Origin: Luteimonas huabeiensis HB2 | GTDB lineage: Bacteria > Pseudomonadota > Gammaproteobacteria > Xanthomonadales > Xanthomonadaceae | DNA length: 64,000 nt | Direction of reading: 5' to 3' | Assembly (NCBI RefSeq): GCF_000559025.1 | Contig: NZ_JAAN01000036.1 | Coordinates: 1-64,000 of the forward strand | Shown: one piece after another, positions 48,200-57,519 of the stretch | How positions within the stretch are numbered: position 1 is the stretch's first letter | How the letters are laid out: every line of letters starts with the position of its first letter | Notes under the pieces: model-generated | Seen by the model: only the letters and a program-made list of their open reading frames with translations | What the model was told of the DNA's origin: nothing | Databases searched by the model: none | Position numbers and translations under genes: made by a program

Positions 48200-51100
48200 T
48201 CAGAAGTTCCAGGTCACCACCAGTTGCGCGTAGCGGGGCGACTGCCAGCGGGTCCCGGTGCCGTGCAGGCCGCGCACCACGCCCGGGCCGAGCTCATAGC
48301 GCTGGCGCACGTTGATCACCTCCTGGTCGTTGAGCAGGTTGAACACCGCCAAACGCGCCTTGAGATCGATCCCGTCCACCGGCAGCGTCCAGGTCACGTT
48401 GGCGCCGATGTTGTAGGTCCACGGCAGGCGCCCGCCTGCGCCGCGGCCGGCGTATTCGTAGACCCGGCCCGCGACCGGGCCGGCGCAGTTCTGCACGCAG
48501 TGCCAGAACGACCCGCCGCCCGAACCCTCGGTGACGAAGCTGCCCGCGCCGGTGGTGTCGTCGGGCCAGGTCACCCCAAGCTGGTTGATCGGGCCGCCCG
48601 ACAGCGCGGTGAAGGTCGCGCCGAAGCTCCAGATGTGGTTGAGCGCATAGCTGCCGCGCAGCTTGATCTGGTGGCGCCGGTCGTTGAACAGCGGGCCGTA
48701 ATCCTGGTTGTTGGCCGGATGGTCCCAGTGCTGGACCATGCCGGTGTCGCCGTAGTTGGTGTCGGAGTTGACCGGGCCTTCGTGGTTGCCGTGCGACTTC
48801 GACCAGATGTAGGAGGCGTTGAACGCCCACTTGCCGTCCCAGGCGCGGTCGATCTGCAACTCCACCGAGCGGTAGGTCCGCTTGGGCTCCGAATAGCCGA
48901 CGACCTCGCCGCTGCCGCCCTTCATGTAGCCGTCGCGCGAGGTATCGATGGTGATCCAGCCCTCGGTCTCGCAGCCGATGCTCGCATCGCCCCAGATCGT
49001 CAGCGGCTTGCCCGGGTTGGCGATCGGCCACAGGTTGCCGCCGACCGGCCCGCAGGGGGTGTGGTTGATGCGCACGTCGTCCAGCGCGTTCTTCATCCGG
49101 CGGTAGGTCGCATTGACGCCCCACGACCAGGCCGGGCTGAGCATCGCCTGGTAGCCGAGGATCGCCTCGTCCTGGTAGACGGCGTCGAGGTCGGCATCGA
49201 CGCTCTGCCGCAGGTCGTTCACCGTCACGTTGTAGCTGGTGTCGACCGGCCCGATCTGGCTGCCGACGATCGGCTCCATGTAGGCGCCGCCGGTGACCGG
49301 GTTGGTGGCCTGCCGCCAGCCTTCGAGCACGTAGAAGGTACGTTCGTCGGTCAGTCCGCCCGCGAAGGTGTAGTTGATGTTGTTGGTGACCGGCAGGTAG
49401 TAACGGCCGAGGTTGCCGAACAGCTTGGTGCTGCCGTCGCCTCGCATGTCCCAGGAGAAGCCGGCGCGCGGCGAGACCAGGTCGTCCATCTCGATGAAGC
49501 TGCCGCCGGCGGCGGTCTTGTTCTCGAAACCGTCCACGCGCACGCCCAGGTTGAGCAGGAAGTTCGGGGTGATGCTCCAGGTGTCCTCGATGTAGTACGC
49601 GCTGGCCTCGGTCTCGAACACGCCGCCGTCCACGCGCCGGCGCGCCATCAGGATCGCGTCCACACCCGGCGGCACCACGGCGCCGTTGTCCAGCTCGGCG
49701 CCCGGCGCCGCGGCGTAGGCGGTATAGCGCATGCCGGTCGGGCCCGGATAGAAGCTGGTGCGGTCGGTGGTCATCACCTCGCGATCGATGCCGAACCGCA
49801 GCTGGTGGTTGCCCAGCGTCCACTCGAAGTCCAGCCGCGCGGCCTCGCGCTCGTCCTCGTGCGCCACGATCATGGCCGACGTCGGGTGGCAGCCCAGCGT
49901 CGGGGAGCCCATCGCCTCGTAGGCGGCACGGTAGCTGGCGTCGAAGGACACCTGCTCGCAGGGGCCGTCGGCCGGCGAGGACGAGAACGCCCTGCTGCGG
50001 TTGATGCCGTACATGGCCTTGGCGACGAAGTGCTCGCCGAAGTAGCCGGTGTAGGTCAGCGAGCCGCTCTTGCCGCCGCCTTCCTCGGTGTTGCTGCCGA
50101 TGGCCTCGCCGACGTCCTTGGTGTCCCAGTCGTAGGCGTAGGTGGTGGTGTCGGTTTCGGTCTCGTCGGAAAACGCCAGCAGTTCCAGCAGGTGGTTGTC
50201 GGTGATGCGCCAGTCCATCTTCGCGCCCCAGAATCCGTCGCCGGCCTCGCCCCGGAACCACTCGCCGCCGCCGGTGCCGCTGTACTTCGAATCGCGGTCG
50301 CGGGCTTCGTACATGGCGAACAGGAACAGCCGGTCGCGCACGATCGGGCCGGACGCCCACACGTTGGCCTTGGTGAAGCTGCTGCGGTCGCGGCTGGCGC
50401 GGTAGATCGCGGTGGACGTGGTGCCGTCGGAGTTCGTGGCCGCGAATTCGTGGTCGTCCGCGCTCGCCTTCCACGCCGCCGGCTCGAAGGTCAGCTCGAC
50501 GCCGCCCGCGAACTCGTTGCTGCCCGAGCGCGTCACCGCGTTGATGACGCCGCCGGTGGCGCGGCCGAACTCCACGGAATACCCGCCGGTCTTGACCTGG
50601 TACTCCTGGAAGAAGGCGAACGGCGCGGAGGAGTAGCTCTGCCGTCGATAGAAATCGGTGACGTTGAGGCCGTTGATGAAGACCGAGTTCTCGGCCACCG
50701 ACGAACCTCCGAAGGAAATTCCGCCGAACGAGGCGTTGCCGCCGACCACGCCCGGGGCCAGCAAGGCCACCGCATCCAGGCTCTGCCCGACCGGCAGCCG
50801 CGCCCATTCCTCGCGGGTGATGCTGGTGGCCGATTCGGTGGACCGCACGTCGACGCGGTTGACCACCCGCGACCCGACGACCTGGACCGCGGCGAGGTTG
50901 GCGATGCCGCCTTCGCTGCCGAGGTTGACGGTGGTGGTGCCGCCGAGCGCGACGTTGACGCTCAGCGGCTCCCCCAGGCGCCGGCCCCCGCGCGTGACCG
51001 CGAGCGTGTAATCGCCCACCGGCAGCTGGCCGAGGCGGTAGGTCCCGTCCGCGCCCACGGTGGCCGAGCGGGTCAGCCCGGTCGCCTCGTGGGTCACCAC

Positions 51101-51235
51101 CACCTGGTCGCCGGCGGTCGCCCGGCCCGCCACGGCGCCGGTCACGCTCTGCGCCTGGACCTGCGGCGCCATCGCCCCCAGGCATGCCCCCAATGCCATG
51201 CACAATGCCGCCCTGCGAATCGTCTTGCCTCTCAT
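48200..51235 (-). CDS. Oar-type TonB-dependent receptor
   Basis: An outer-membrane protein of 1011 residues. A signal peptide (cut after VQAQ, about 29) is followed by a carboxypeptidase-regulatory-like beta domain (about 30-100; TGAVAGRATAGDQVVVTHEA). Then come a plug (LAAVQVVGSRVVNRVDV, SVAENSVFINGLNVTDFYRR, FGRATGGVINAVTRSGSN) and a barrel with a terminal WNF. Oar-like receptors often take up peptides or proteins. Start at 51235, seven codons after an upstream ATG, places the Shine-Dalgarno AGAAGG before it. It lies between the transglutaminase-like and serine hydrolase genes. Confidence 0.9.
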   Translation of the reverse strand: MRGKTIRRAALCMALGACLGAMAPQVQAQSVTGAVAGRATAGDQVVVTHEATGLTRSATVGADGTYRLGQLPVGDYTLAVTRGGRRLGEPLSVNVALGGTTTVNLGSEGGIANLAAVQVVGSRVVNRVDVRSTESATSITREEWARLPVGQSLDAVALLAPGVVGGNASFGGISFGGSSVAENSVFINGLNVTDFYRRQSYSSAPFAFFQEYQVKTGGYSVEFGRATGGVINAVTRSGSNEFAGGVELTFEPAAWKASADDHEFAATNSDGTTSTAIYRASRDRSSFTKANVWASGPIVRDRLFLFAMYEARDRDSKYSGTGGGEWFRGEAGDGFWGAKMDWRITDNHLLELLAFSDETETDTTTYAYDWDTKDVGEAIGSNTEEGGGKSGSLTYTGYFGEHFVAKAMYGINRSRAFSSSPADGPCEQVSFDASYRAAYEAMGSPTLGCHPTSAMIVAHEDEREAARLDFEWTLGNHQLRFGIDREVMTTDRTSFYPGPTGMRYTAYAAAPGAELDNGAVVPPGVDAILMARRRVDGGVFETEASAYYIEDTWSITPNFLLNLGVRVDGFENKTAAGGSFIEMDDLVSPRAGFSWDMRGDGSTKLFGNLGRYYLPVTNNINYTFAGGLTDERTFYVLEGWRQATNPVTGGAYMEPIVGSQIGPVDTSYNVTVNDLRQSVDADLDAVYQDEAILGYQAMLSPAWSWGVNATYRRMKNALDDVRINHTPCGPVGGNLWPIANPGKPLTIWGDASIGCETEGWITIDTSRDGYMKGGSGEVVGYSEPKRTYRSVELQIDRAWDGKWAFNASYIWSKSHGNHEGPVNSDTNYGDTGMVQHWDHPANNQDYGPLFNDRRHQIKLRGSYALNHIWSFGATFTALSGGPINQLGVTWPDDTTGAGSFVTEGSGGGSFWHCVQNCAGPVAGRVYEYAGRGAGGRLPWTYNIGANVTWTLPVDGIDLKARLAVFNLLNDQEVINVRQRYELGPGVVRGLHGTGTRWQSPRYAQLVVTWNF

Positions 51236-51286
51236 CACGCCTTCTCCCCAGCGCAAGTGGTGGATGCGATGCGGTCGCCCGCGGGT

Positions 51287-52786
51287 TCATTCCTCGATGG
51301 GCAACATCGTCCAGTCGAACGCGTAGTCCCATCGATCGAAGTACAGGTTGCCGCCGTCCCATTCCGCCTCGCCGCGCTGCGAGTCCACGGTCTCCGAGCG
51401 GAAGTGGGTCTTGGCCGGCACGAACGCGCGGCCGAAGTCGTCGTTGAAGGCGATGCGGTAGGCGTCCAGCCCGCCGAGGTAGAACCAGCGCAGGTCCTCG
51501 TCGTCGGCCTCCAGCCGTCCGGTGGTGACGTCCATCGGCACCCAGCCGTACGGGGCGAGGTACAGCCAGCCCCAGTCGTGCATGTTGTCGTGGCCCTCGG
51601 CGGCGTCGGAGTAGGTCCAGCCGGACTGCCAGCGCGCGGGGATGCCGTTCATGCGCAGCAGGGTCATCAGCAGCAGGGTGACCTGGCCGCAGTCGGCGTG
51701 GCCGGCATGCAGCGCGTGTTCGCCGAGGTTGCCGATGGTGGAGTATTCGCGCGCGCCGCCCCACGGGATCTCGTCCACCGCGGCGAAGAGCCTGCGCGCG
51801 ATCAGGTAGGGGTTGCGCTCGTCGCCGACGACCCGCTCGGAGAAGGCGCGCATCGCCGGCGAGAACACGATGTGCGGGGCGCGCTCTGCCACGAACGGCG
51901 CCAGCTCGGGATCGGCGGCGGCGTCGATGCGCCGCACTCGCGCCGGATCGATGGCGAAGCGGCGCGCGTACACCGTCAGTTCGTAGGTGATGGCAAAGCG
52001 CGTGGGCGTGGCGGCCGCCGCCGGGCGTTCGAGGTAGACGGTGCGCTGCAGCGCATCCTCCGGCGCCACGACATGCGCGGCCGGCTCGCTGGCGACGAAC
52101 ACGATGTCCTCCTGCTGCCCGGCGATCGCGCGCGGATACGGGATCCACGCCCGCACCGTCTCGCCGGCGGGCACGGCGTCGGCATGCACGTCGAGCGACT
52201 GGGTCACCCGCAGCCGGCGCGGCGCGAAGCTGCTGCCCTTGCCCGCGCGCGCCGCCTCCAGCACCTCGCGGTGGTGCGGGTGCAGGCGTTCGTAAGGCCC
52301 GGAGGCGAACGCGCGCACCGGCGGCGCGCGCCGCGCCGCCACCTGCGGGTGCAGGCGGAACATGTTGGAGACGGCGCGCTTGAAATAGCGGACCTCGCCG
52401 TCGATGCGCATCTTTTCGAGCAGGCCGGCCGCGTCCCAGGCGGCGAACTCGTCCTCGCTCAGATCGGGCACCTGGCGGCGGACCTGGGCCTGCACGGCGG
52501 CGCGGTCGAGCGGGAAGTCCAGCGCGATGCGACGCATCCGCTCGCGCTGGAACGCCAGGGCGCGTTGCGCGCGCGCCGGCAGCGCCGGGTCGGCCAGCAG
52601 CGCGGCGATGCGCGCCTCGGCGGCGGCGAACTCGCCCGCTTCCACCTGCGCGACCACGTCGTCCGGAGCCGGCGGCGGCAGATCGTCGGCGCCGGCGGCG
52701 GCGGCGGCGACCAGCAGCAAGCACAGCAGCCCGCCGCGCCAGCCGACGCGCCCCCGCCTGCCCAGGCACTCTCCGAGCCGCCCCAT
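51287..52786 (-). CDS. exported transglutaminase-like protein
   Basis: A 499-residue protein with a signal peptide (cut near AAAGAD, about 32), a helical N-terminal half and a transglutaminase-like domain. Its triad is Cys366 (GHADCGQVTLLL), His403 (NMHDWGW) and Asp419 (WVPMDVTTG). Bacterial members are mostly peptidases or peptide-binding proteins rather than cross-linkers. GGAG lies 7 bases before ATG 52786. It is first in the minus-strand unit driven by the promoter at 52815-52843. A role in trimming imported peptides is plausible but not shown. Confidence 0.85.
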   Translation of the reverse strand: MGRLGECLGRRGRVGWRGGLLCLLLVAAAAAGADDLPPPAPDDVVAQVEAGEFAAAEARIAALLADPALPARAQRALAFQRERMRRIALDFPLDRAAVQAQVRRQVPDLSEDEFAAWDAAGLLEKMRIDGEVRYFKRAVSNMFRLHPQVAARRAPPVRAFASGPYERLHPHHREVLEAARAGKGSSFAPRRLRVTQSLDVHADAVPAGETVRAWIPYPRAIAGQQEDIVFVASEPAAHVVAPEDALQRTVYLERPAAAATPTRFAITYELTVYARRFAIDPARVRRIDAAADPELAPFVAERAPHIVFSPAMRAFSERVVGDERNPYLIARRLFAAVDEIPWGGAREYSTIGNLGEHALHAGHADCGQVTLLLMTLLRMNGIPARWQSGWTYSDAAEGHDNMHDWGWLYLAPYGWVPMDVTTGRLEADDEDLRWFYLGGLDAYRIAFNDDFGRAFVPAKTHFRSETVDSQRGEAEWDGGNLYFDRWDYAFDWTMLPIEE

Positions 52787-52814
52787 GCGCTTCTCCACGG
52801 TCCCCTGTCGCCGG

Positions 52815-52843
52815 CTTGTAACATGGGCGTTGCACCCGGTCAA
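52815..52843 (-). promoter_or_regulatory. sigma-70 promoter of the transglutaminase/TBDR unit
   Basis: On the minus strand TTGACC (52843-52838) and TACAAG (52820-52815) are 17 bases apart, a 5/6 and a 4/6 match to consensus, about 30 bases before the start codon. Confidence 0.6.
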
Positions 52844-52865
52844 TAATTTATTCTGAGGCTATTGA
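52840..52865. promoter_or_regulatory. inverted repeat between divergent promoters (candidate RpiR operator)
   Basis: TCAATA and TATTGA, perfect 6-base arms separated by 14 bases. The left arm overlaps the -35 of the minus-strand promoter and the right arm the -35 of the plus-strand promoter, so one bound dimer could control both units. The AT-rich sequence stands out strongly from its surroundings. Confidence 0.45.
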
Positions 52866-52890
52866 TCTTAAGAAAAATCTATTCCATAAC
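52862..52890 (+). promoter_or_regulatory. sigma-70 promoter of the NlpC/epimerase unit
   Basis: TTGATC (52862-52867) and CATAAC (52885-52890) with a 17-base spacer, each matching consensus at 4 of 6 positions, about 37 bases before ATG 52928. Confidence 0.55.
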
Positions 52891-52927
52891 GGGGCGAACA
52901 GGTGCGCACCGGGCGCGCCGGGGGAAC

Positions 52928-54370
52928 ATGCCGATGACATTCCGACCGATGCCGATGCGCCTGCTGTGCGCGGCGCTGCTCCTGGCCGCGGCCGGCCTCG
53001 CCGGCGCGCGCGAGGCGGCGCCTGCCCCGCTGCCGGTCCCCGAGCACGGCCTCGTCGGCGTCGAGCAACGCCACCTCGCGCCCGCGTACTGGATCGAGCT
53101 GCTCGGCGCTGCCGCCGATACCGTCTACCTCGACGCCGGGCAGGTCGCCGCGCACAACGCGCGCCTCGTCGCCGAGGACGCCTCGGTGCGCGACATGGCC
53201 GCGTTCGCCCAGGTGCTCGACGGCCGGCAGGTGCGCGCCTGGATCGAGGCCGTGTCGGCGCGCCCCGACGCCGAACGCTACGACGCGCAGGGCCGCCCCC
53301 TGGGGCCGGACTTCTTCGACGCGCTGGAGCGGACGCTGGCGCTGGAGGCCATCCCCGCGCGAGTGACGCCACGCTTCGGCCTGGCGGTGGCGCGCGCCGA
53401 CCTGCGCGCGTTTCCGACCGCGCAGCGGATCTTCTCCAGCGCCGGCGACATCGACATCGACCGCCTGCAGGAAAGCGCGCTGTTCCCGGGCGATGCACTG
53501 GCGGTGCTGCACACCACCGCCGACGGCGCGTGGTCGTTCGTCGCCAGCGACCGCTACCTCGCCTGGATGGAAAGCGAGCGCCTGGCCACCGGCACCCGCG
53601 AGCAGGTCGCCGCCTACCGCGGCCGGACGCCGTCGCTGGTGGTCACCGGCGCCACCGCGCGCACGGTGTTCAACCCCGAACGCGCCGACATCTCCGAACT
53701 GCAGCTCGACATGGGCGTGCGCGTGCCGCGGCTCGACGACTGGCCGGCGCGGCAGCCGGTGCACGGCCAGCACCCGGCGTTCGGGCACGTCGTCGAATTG
53801 CCCGCGCGGCGCGCCGACGGCGCGCTCGAGCTCGTGCCCGCGCTGCTGCCGCGCAGCGCCGACGTGGCCGACGCGCCGCTGCCGCTCACCCCCGCCAACA
53901 TCATCCGGCAGGCGTTCAAGTTCCTCGGCGAGCGCTACGGCTGGGGCCACAGCTTCAACGCCCGCGACTGCAGCGGCTTCGTGTCGGAGGTCTACCGCAG
54001 CATGGGCCTGCAGATGCCGCGCAACACGCGCGAACAGAGCGTCAGCCCGGCCTTCGACAAGACCGTGCTCCAGGCCGGCGACGCGCGCGCCGCGCGCGCG
54101 GCCGCGGTGGCCGAGCTGCAGGTGGGCGATCTGGTCTACATCCCCGGCCACGTGATGATGATGATCGGGCGCGAGAACGGGCTGACCTACGTCATCCACG
54201 ATACCGCCGGCACGGGATACCTGGACGCCGACGGCCAGTATCTGCGGATGCCGCTCCACGGCGTGGCGGTCACCGCGCTGGAGCCGATGATGTCGGGGCA
54301 GGACACGCCCACCATCGACCGCATCACCAGCATCGTCCGCCTGCGCCTGAGCCCCGGGGGAACGCCATGA
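52928..54370 (+). CDS. YkfC-type NlpC/P60 murein peptidase
   Basis: A 480-residue exported cysteine peptidase: signal peptide (about 1-27), an N-terminal all-beta region consistent with SH3b domains (about 60-310) and a C-terminal NlpC/P60 domain. The domain carries Cys348 (ARDCSGFVSEVY), His408 (YIPGHVMMMIG) and His424 (YVIHDTAG). The length and SH3b-SH3b-NlpC order match YkfC, which cuts the gamma-D-Glu to diaminopimelate bond of peptides with a free L-Ala and releases L-Ala-D-Glu. The neighbouring epimerase uses exactly this product. GGGGGAA precedes ATG 52928. ATGA overlap with the epimerase. Confidence 0.88.
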   Translation: MPMTFRPMPMRLLCAALLLAAAGLAGAREAAPAPLPVPEHGLVGVEQRHLAPAYWIELLGAAADTVYLDAGQVAAHNARLVAEDASVRDMAAFAQVLDGRQVRAWIEAVSARPDAERYDAQGRPLGPDFFDALERTLALEAIPARVTPRFGLAVARADLRAFPTAQRIFSSAGDIDIDRLQESALFPGDALAVLHTTADGAWSFVASDRYLAWMESERLATGTREQVAAYRGRTPSLVVTGATARTVFNPERADISELQLDMGVRVPRLDDWPARQPVHGQHPAFGHVVELPARRADGALELVPALLPRSADVADAPLPLTPANIIRQAFKFLGERYGWGHSFNARDCSGFVSEVYRSMGLQMPRNTREQSVSPAFDKTVLQAGDARAARAAAVAELQVGDLVYIPGHVMMMIGRENGLTYVIHDTAGTGYLDADGQYLRMPLHGVAVTALEPMMSGQDTPTIDRITSIVRLRLSPGGTP

Positions 54371-55467
54371 AAATCGAACGGATCGAGCTCGGCCTGCTGC
54401 GGGTGCCGTTGAAGACGCCCTTCAAGACCGCCCTGCGCACCATCGACGCGATCGAGGACGTGGTGGTCCGCGTGCACACCGACAGCGGCCACGTCGGCCA
54501 CGGCGAGGCCGCGCCCACCGCGGTCATCACCGGCGATACCCGCGGCTCGATCGTCGCGGCGATCACCGAGCTGATCGCCCCGCGCATCGCCGGCATGGAG
54601 ATCGCCGACCTCAACCGCATCCTGCAGGCCATCCATGCCTCGGCCGAGCGCAACACCAGCGCCAAGGCCGCGGTGGAGATCGCGGTCTACGACCTGTGGG
54701 CGCAGCGCTACGGCGCGCCGCTGTACCGCATGCTGGGCGGCGGCGACCCGGTCATCGCCACCGACATCACCATCAGCGTCGACTACATCGACAAGATGGT
54801 CGCCGATTCGCTGGATGCGCTGGAACGCGGCTTCGAGTCGCTGAAGATCAAGGTCGGCAAGGAGATCGGCCTGGACATCGAGCGGGTCAAGGCGATCTAC
54901 GCCGCGGTCGAGGGCCGCGCGCGCCTGCGCCTGGACGCCAACCAGGGCTGGACCGCCAAGCAGGCGGTGTGGGCGATCCGCACCCTGGAGGACGCCGGCG
55001 TCGAACTGGAACTGGTCGAGCAGCCGGTGCGCGCGCGCGACCTGGAGGGCATGCGCTACGTCACCGAGCGCGTGCACACGCCGATCATGGCCGACGAGAG
55101 CGTGTTCGGCCCGGCCGAGGTCATCGACCTGCTGCGCATGCGCGCGGCCGACATCGTCAACATCAAGCTGATGAAGACCGGCGGCATCTCCAACGCCGTG
55201 CGCATCGCCGACATCGCCGCCCTGCACGGGGTGGAGTGCATGATCGGCTGCATGATCGAGTCGAGCATCAGCGTCGCCGCCGCGGTGCACGTGGCGGTCG
55301 CCCGGGCCGATGTCATCCGCAAGGTCGATCTCGACGGCCCGTCGCTGGCGCGGTTCGACCCGGTGGTCGGCGGGGTGCGCTTCGACGGGCCCGAGATCTC
55401 GATCGGCGACGCGCCCGGCCTGGGCATCCGCGAGATCCGCGGCCTCGAGCCGCTGGCCGCCGGCTAG
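54367..55467 (+). CDS. L-Ala-D/L-Glu epimerase (dipeptide epimerase)
   Basis: A 366-residue enolase-superfamily enzyme of the muconate-lactonising group. Acid/base lysines K160-x-K162 (LKIKVG) and K267 (NIKLMKTGG) and metal ligands D190 (RLDANQGW), E218 (LVEQP) and D243 (MADES) are intact. The late D322-L-D324 motif is the dipeptide amino-group binder of characterised L-Ala-D/L-Glu epimerases. It converts L-Ala-D-Glu from murein to L-Ala-L-Glu for ordinary peptidases. It is coupled to the NlpC/P60 gene. Confidence 0.93.
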   Translation: MKIERIELGLLRVPLKTPFKTALRTIDAIEDVVVRVHTDSGHVGHGEAAPTAVITGDTRGSIVAAITELIAPRIAGMEIADLNRILQAIHASAERNTSAKAAVEIAVYDLWAQRYGAPLYRMLGGGDPVIATDITISVDYIDKMVADSLDALERGFESLKIKVGKEIGLDIERVKAIYAAVEGRARLRLDANQGWTAKQAVWAIRTLEDAGVELELVEQPVRARDLEGMRYVTERVHTPIMADESVFGPAEVIDLLRMRAADIVNIKLMKTGGISNAVRIADIAALHGVECMIGCMIESSISVAAAVHVAVARADVIRKVDLDGPSLARFDPVVGGVRFDGPEISIGDAPGLGIREIRGLEPLAAG

Positions 55468-55478
55468 GCGCGGCGCGC

Positions 55479-56318
55479 ATGTCGGCCATGCTCAAGATCC
55501 GCTCCGAGCGCGACCGGATGTCGGCGATCGAGCGCCGCATCGCCGATTTCGTCCTCGACAACGCCCACCTGCTGCGCGACTACTCCTCGCAGCAGCTGGC
55601 CAACGCGCTGGAGATCAGCCAGTCGAGCGTGGTGAAGTTCGGCCAGAAGCTCGGCTATCGTGGCTGGCCGGACCTGAAGTTCGCCATCGGCGAGGACGTG
55701 GCGCGCGGCGCCGGCCCCGCGCCCGCCGCGGTGCCGGCCCGGGATGGCCATGCGGCGCTGTCGGAGACGCTGTGGCGGGCCAAGGCCGCCGCCGAGCAGG
55801 AGACCCGGCTGTTGAACCCGCCGGAGGCGCTGGACGCGATCGCCGCGGCGATCCGCGGAGCGCGCACCGTGTTCGCCATCGGCCTGGGCCAGGACGGGAT
55901 CGGCGCGCGCGCGCTCGCGCTGCGGCTGGCGCAGGCCGGCGTGCTGGCGGTGCACCTGTCCGATCCCGCGCTGCTGCCCACCGGGCTGGCCAACGCGCGG
56001 CGCGAGGACGTGCTGATCGCGGTCTCCGAGCACGGCCGCCGCAGCGCCCTGCACGAACTGGGACGGATGTTCCGCGAGCGGGTCGGCACCGTGGTCAGCG
56101 TGACCCGCCACACCCCCAACCCGCTGCGCGCGCTGGCCGACCATGCGCTGCTGGTCAGCGCCCACGACGATCGCGCCCACGTCGAATCGCTGCTCTACCA
56201 GTCCGCGCAACAGCATCTGCTCGACCTGCTGTTCCTGCTGCTGTGCCAGGACGACAGCGAGCGCGCGCTGCGGCTCGACCGCCAGGCCGCGCGGATGCGA
56301 CAGTTGCTGGAAACCTGA
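55479..56318 (+). CDS. MurR/RpiR-family transcriptional regulator
   Basis: A 279-residue regulator with an N-terminal helix-turn-helix typical of RpiR (SAIERRIADFVLDNAHLLRD; SSQQLANALEISQSSVVKFG, about 14-65) and a SIS sugar-isomerase-fold sensor (about 110-260; TVFAIGLGQDGIGARALA). It starts 11 bases after the epimerase. Family members sense sugar phosphates such as MurNAc-6-P. In this setting the ligand may be a murein-derived sugar or peptide. Its likely target is the inverted repeat at 52840. Confidence 0.9.
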   Translation: MSAMLKIRSERDRMSAIERRIADFVLDNAHLLRDYSSQQLANALEISQSSVVKFGQKLGYRGWPDLKFAIGEDVARGAGPAPAAVPARDGHAALSETLWRAKAAAEQETRLLNPPEALDAIAAAIRGARTVFAIGLGQDGIGARALALRLAQAGVLAVHLSDPALLPTGLANARREDVLIAVSEHGRRSALHELGRMFRERVGTVVSVTRHTPNPLRALADHALLVSAHDDRAHVESLLYQSAQQHLLDLLFLLLCQDDSERALRLDRQAARMRQLLET

Positions 56319-56326
56319 GGACGCCC

Positions 56327-57151
56327 ATGCCCGAGATGGCCCGAGACCCCGCCCCGATGCATTCCCCGCGCGCGCAGCCGTTCGCGCTGCTGCTGTGCGC
56401 GGCCCTGGCCGCAACGCTGGCCGCGTGCGCCGGCCGCGACGGCCCCGCGAACGCCGGGCGCGACGGCCCGCTCGCCGACGCCGGCCAGCTGGTGCTGGTG
56501 GTCACCCCCGGCTGGGACGCGCCCGCCGGCACGCTGCGCAGCTACGCGCGCGACGCCGACGGCGCCTGGCGCGAGGTCGGCGAGGCCGCCGCGGTGACCG
56601 TGGGCCGCAACGGCGCGGCCTGGGGCCTGGGCCTGCACCCGCCGCAGCCCGGCGCGGCCAAGCGCGAGGGCGACGGCCGCGCGCCGGCGGGCGCGTTCGG
56701 CATCGGCATCGCCTTCGGCTACGCCGAGCGGTTGCGCACCGCGCTCGACTACCGCGGCATGCAGGTCTCCGACTACTGCATCGACGTGCCCGCCTCGCCG
56801 CTCTACAATCGCATCGTCGACGCCCGCGAAGCGGGCGCGGACGCGGTGGCCGGCTCGACCGAGCCGATGCGCCGCGACCTGCACGCCGACGGCGACCCGC
56901 GCTACCGCCTCGGCTTCGTGATCGAGCACAACGCGCAGGCCGAGCCCGGCGCCGGCAGCTGCATCTTCGCCCATCTCTGGAACGGGCCCGAGGTGCCGAC
57001 CGCCGGCTGCACCGCGATGGACGAGGCGCGCATGCGCGCGCTGCTGGACTGGCTGGCCCCGGCGCGCAGGCCGGCGTTCGTGCTGCTGCCGCGCGAGGAA
57101 TACGCGCGCCTGCGAACCGCCTGGGACCTTCCGGCCGGGGCCGCGCCATGA
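56327..57151 (+). CDS. YkuD-type L,D-transpeptidase family lipoprotein
   Basis: A 274-residue protein with a lipoprotein signal (LAAC, Cys34) and a YkuD-like catalytic region. The nucleophile is Cys228 in PTAGCTAM, preceded by His216 in FAHLWNG. The motif is the HxxN..G-C-T variant of the ErfK/YbiS group. Such enzymes form or cut L,D-bonds in peptidoglycan or attach lipoproteins. GAGGA precedes ATG 56327. It is 8 bases after the regulator and overlaps arsC by ATGA. Its place beside murein-peptide genes supports a cell-wall role. Confidence 0.82.
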   Translation: MPEMARDPAPMHSPRAQPFALLLCAALAATLAACAGRDGPANAGRDGPLADAGQLVLVVTPGWDAPAGTLRSYARDADGAWREVGEAAAVTVGRNGAAWGLGLHPPQPGAAKREGDGRAPAGAFGIGIAFGYAERLRTALDYRGMQVSDYCIDVPASPLYNRIVDAREAGADAVAGSTEPMRRDLHADGDPRYRLGFVIEHNAQAEPGAGSCIFAHLWNGPEVPTAGCTAMDEARMRALLDWLAPARRPAFVLLPREEYARLRTAWDLPAGAAP

Positions 57152-57519
57152 ACGCGCGCGAGGCCGGCTTCGTGCTGTACCACAACCCACGCTGCTCGAA
57201 ATCGCGGCAGGCGCTGGCGCTGCTGCGCGAGCGCGGGATCGAGCCGCGCATCGTGCATTACCTGGAAACGCCGCCGGACGCCGCCGCGCTGCGCCGGCTG
57301 CTCGCCGCGCTCGGCATTCCCGCCCGCGACCTGCTGCGCAAGGGCGAGCCGGAATACGCGGCGCTCGGCCTCGCGGACCCGGCGCTCGACGACAACGCGC
57401 TGTTGGAGGCGATGGCCGCGCACCCGCGGCTGATCGAACGGCCGATCCTGCTGCACGGCGAGCGCGCCGTGATCGGCCGCCCGCCGGAGCGCGTGCTGGA
57501 ACTCGCCGCGCACCGGTAG
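57148..57519 (+). CDS. arsC: arsenate reductase (glutaredoxin type)
   Basis: A 123-residue thioredoxin-fold protein with the ArsC catalytic segment YHNPRCSKSRQAL (Cys16), YLETPP and the arginine loop LIERPILL (about 100-107). It reduces arsenate using glutaredoxin, or in the case of close relatives (YfgD/Spx-like) acts in redox regulation. No arsR or efflux gene is near, so arsenic resistance is not assured. The start overlaps the L,D-transpeptidase stop. Confidence 0.85.
   Translation: MNAREAGFVLYHNPRCSKSRQALALLRERGIEPRIVHYLETPPDAAALRRLLAALGIPARDLLRKGEPEYAALGLADPALDDNALLEAMAAHPRLIERPILLHGERAVIGRPPERVLELAAHR

Noticed and set aside
47984..52846. A 1620-codon plus-strand frame across the Oar-type receptor
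   Set aside because: It is antisense to a receptor with full TBDR signatures and has no signal peptide, domain or start context of its own.
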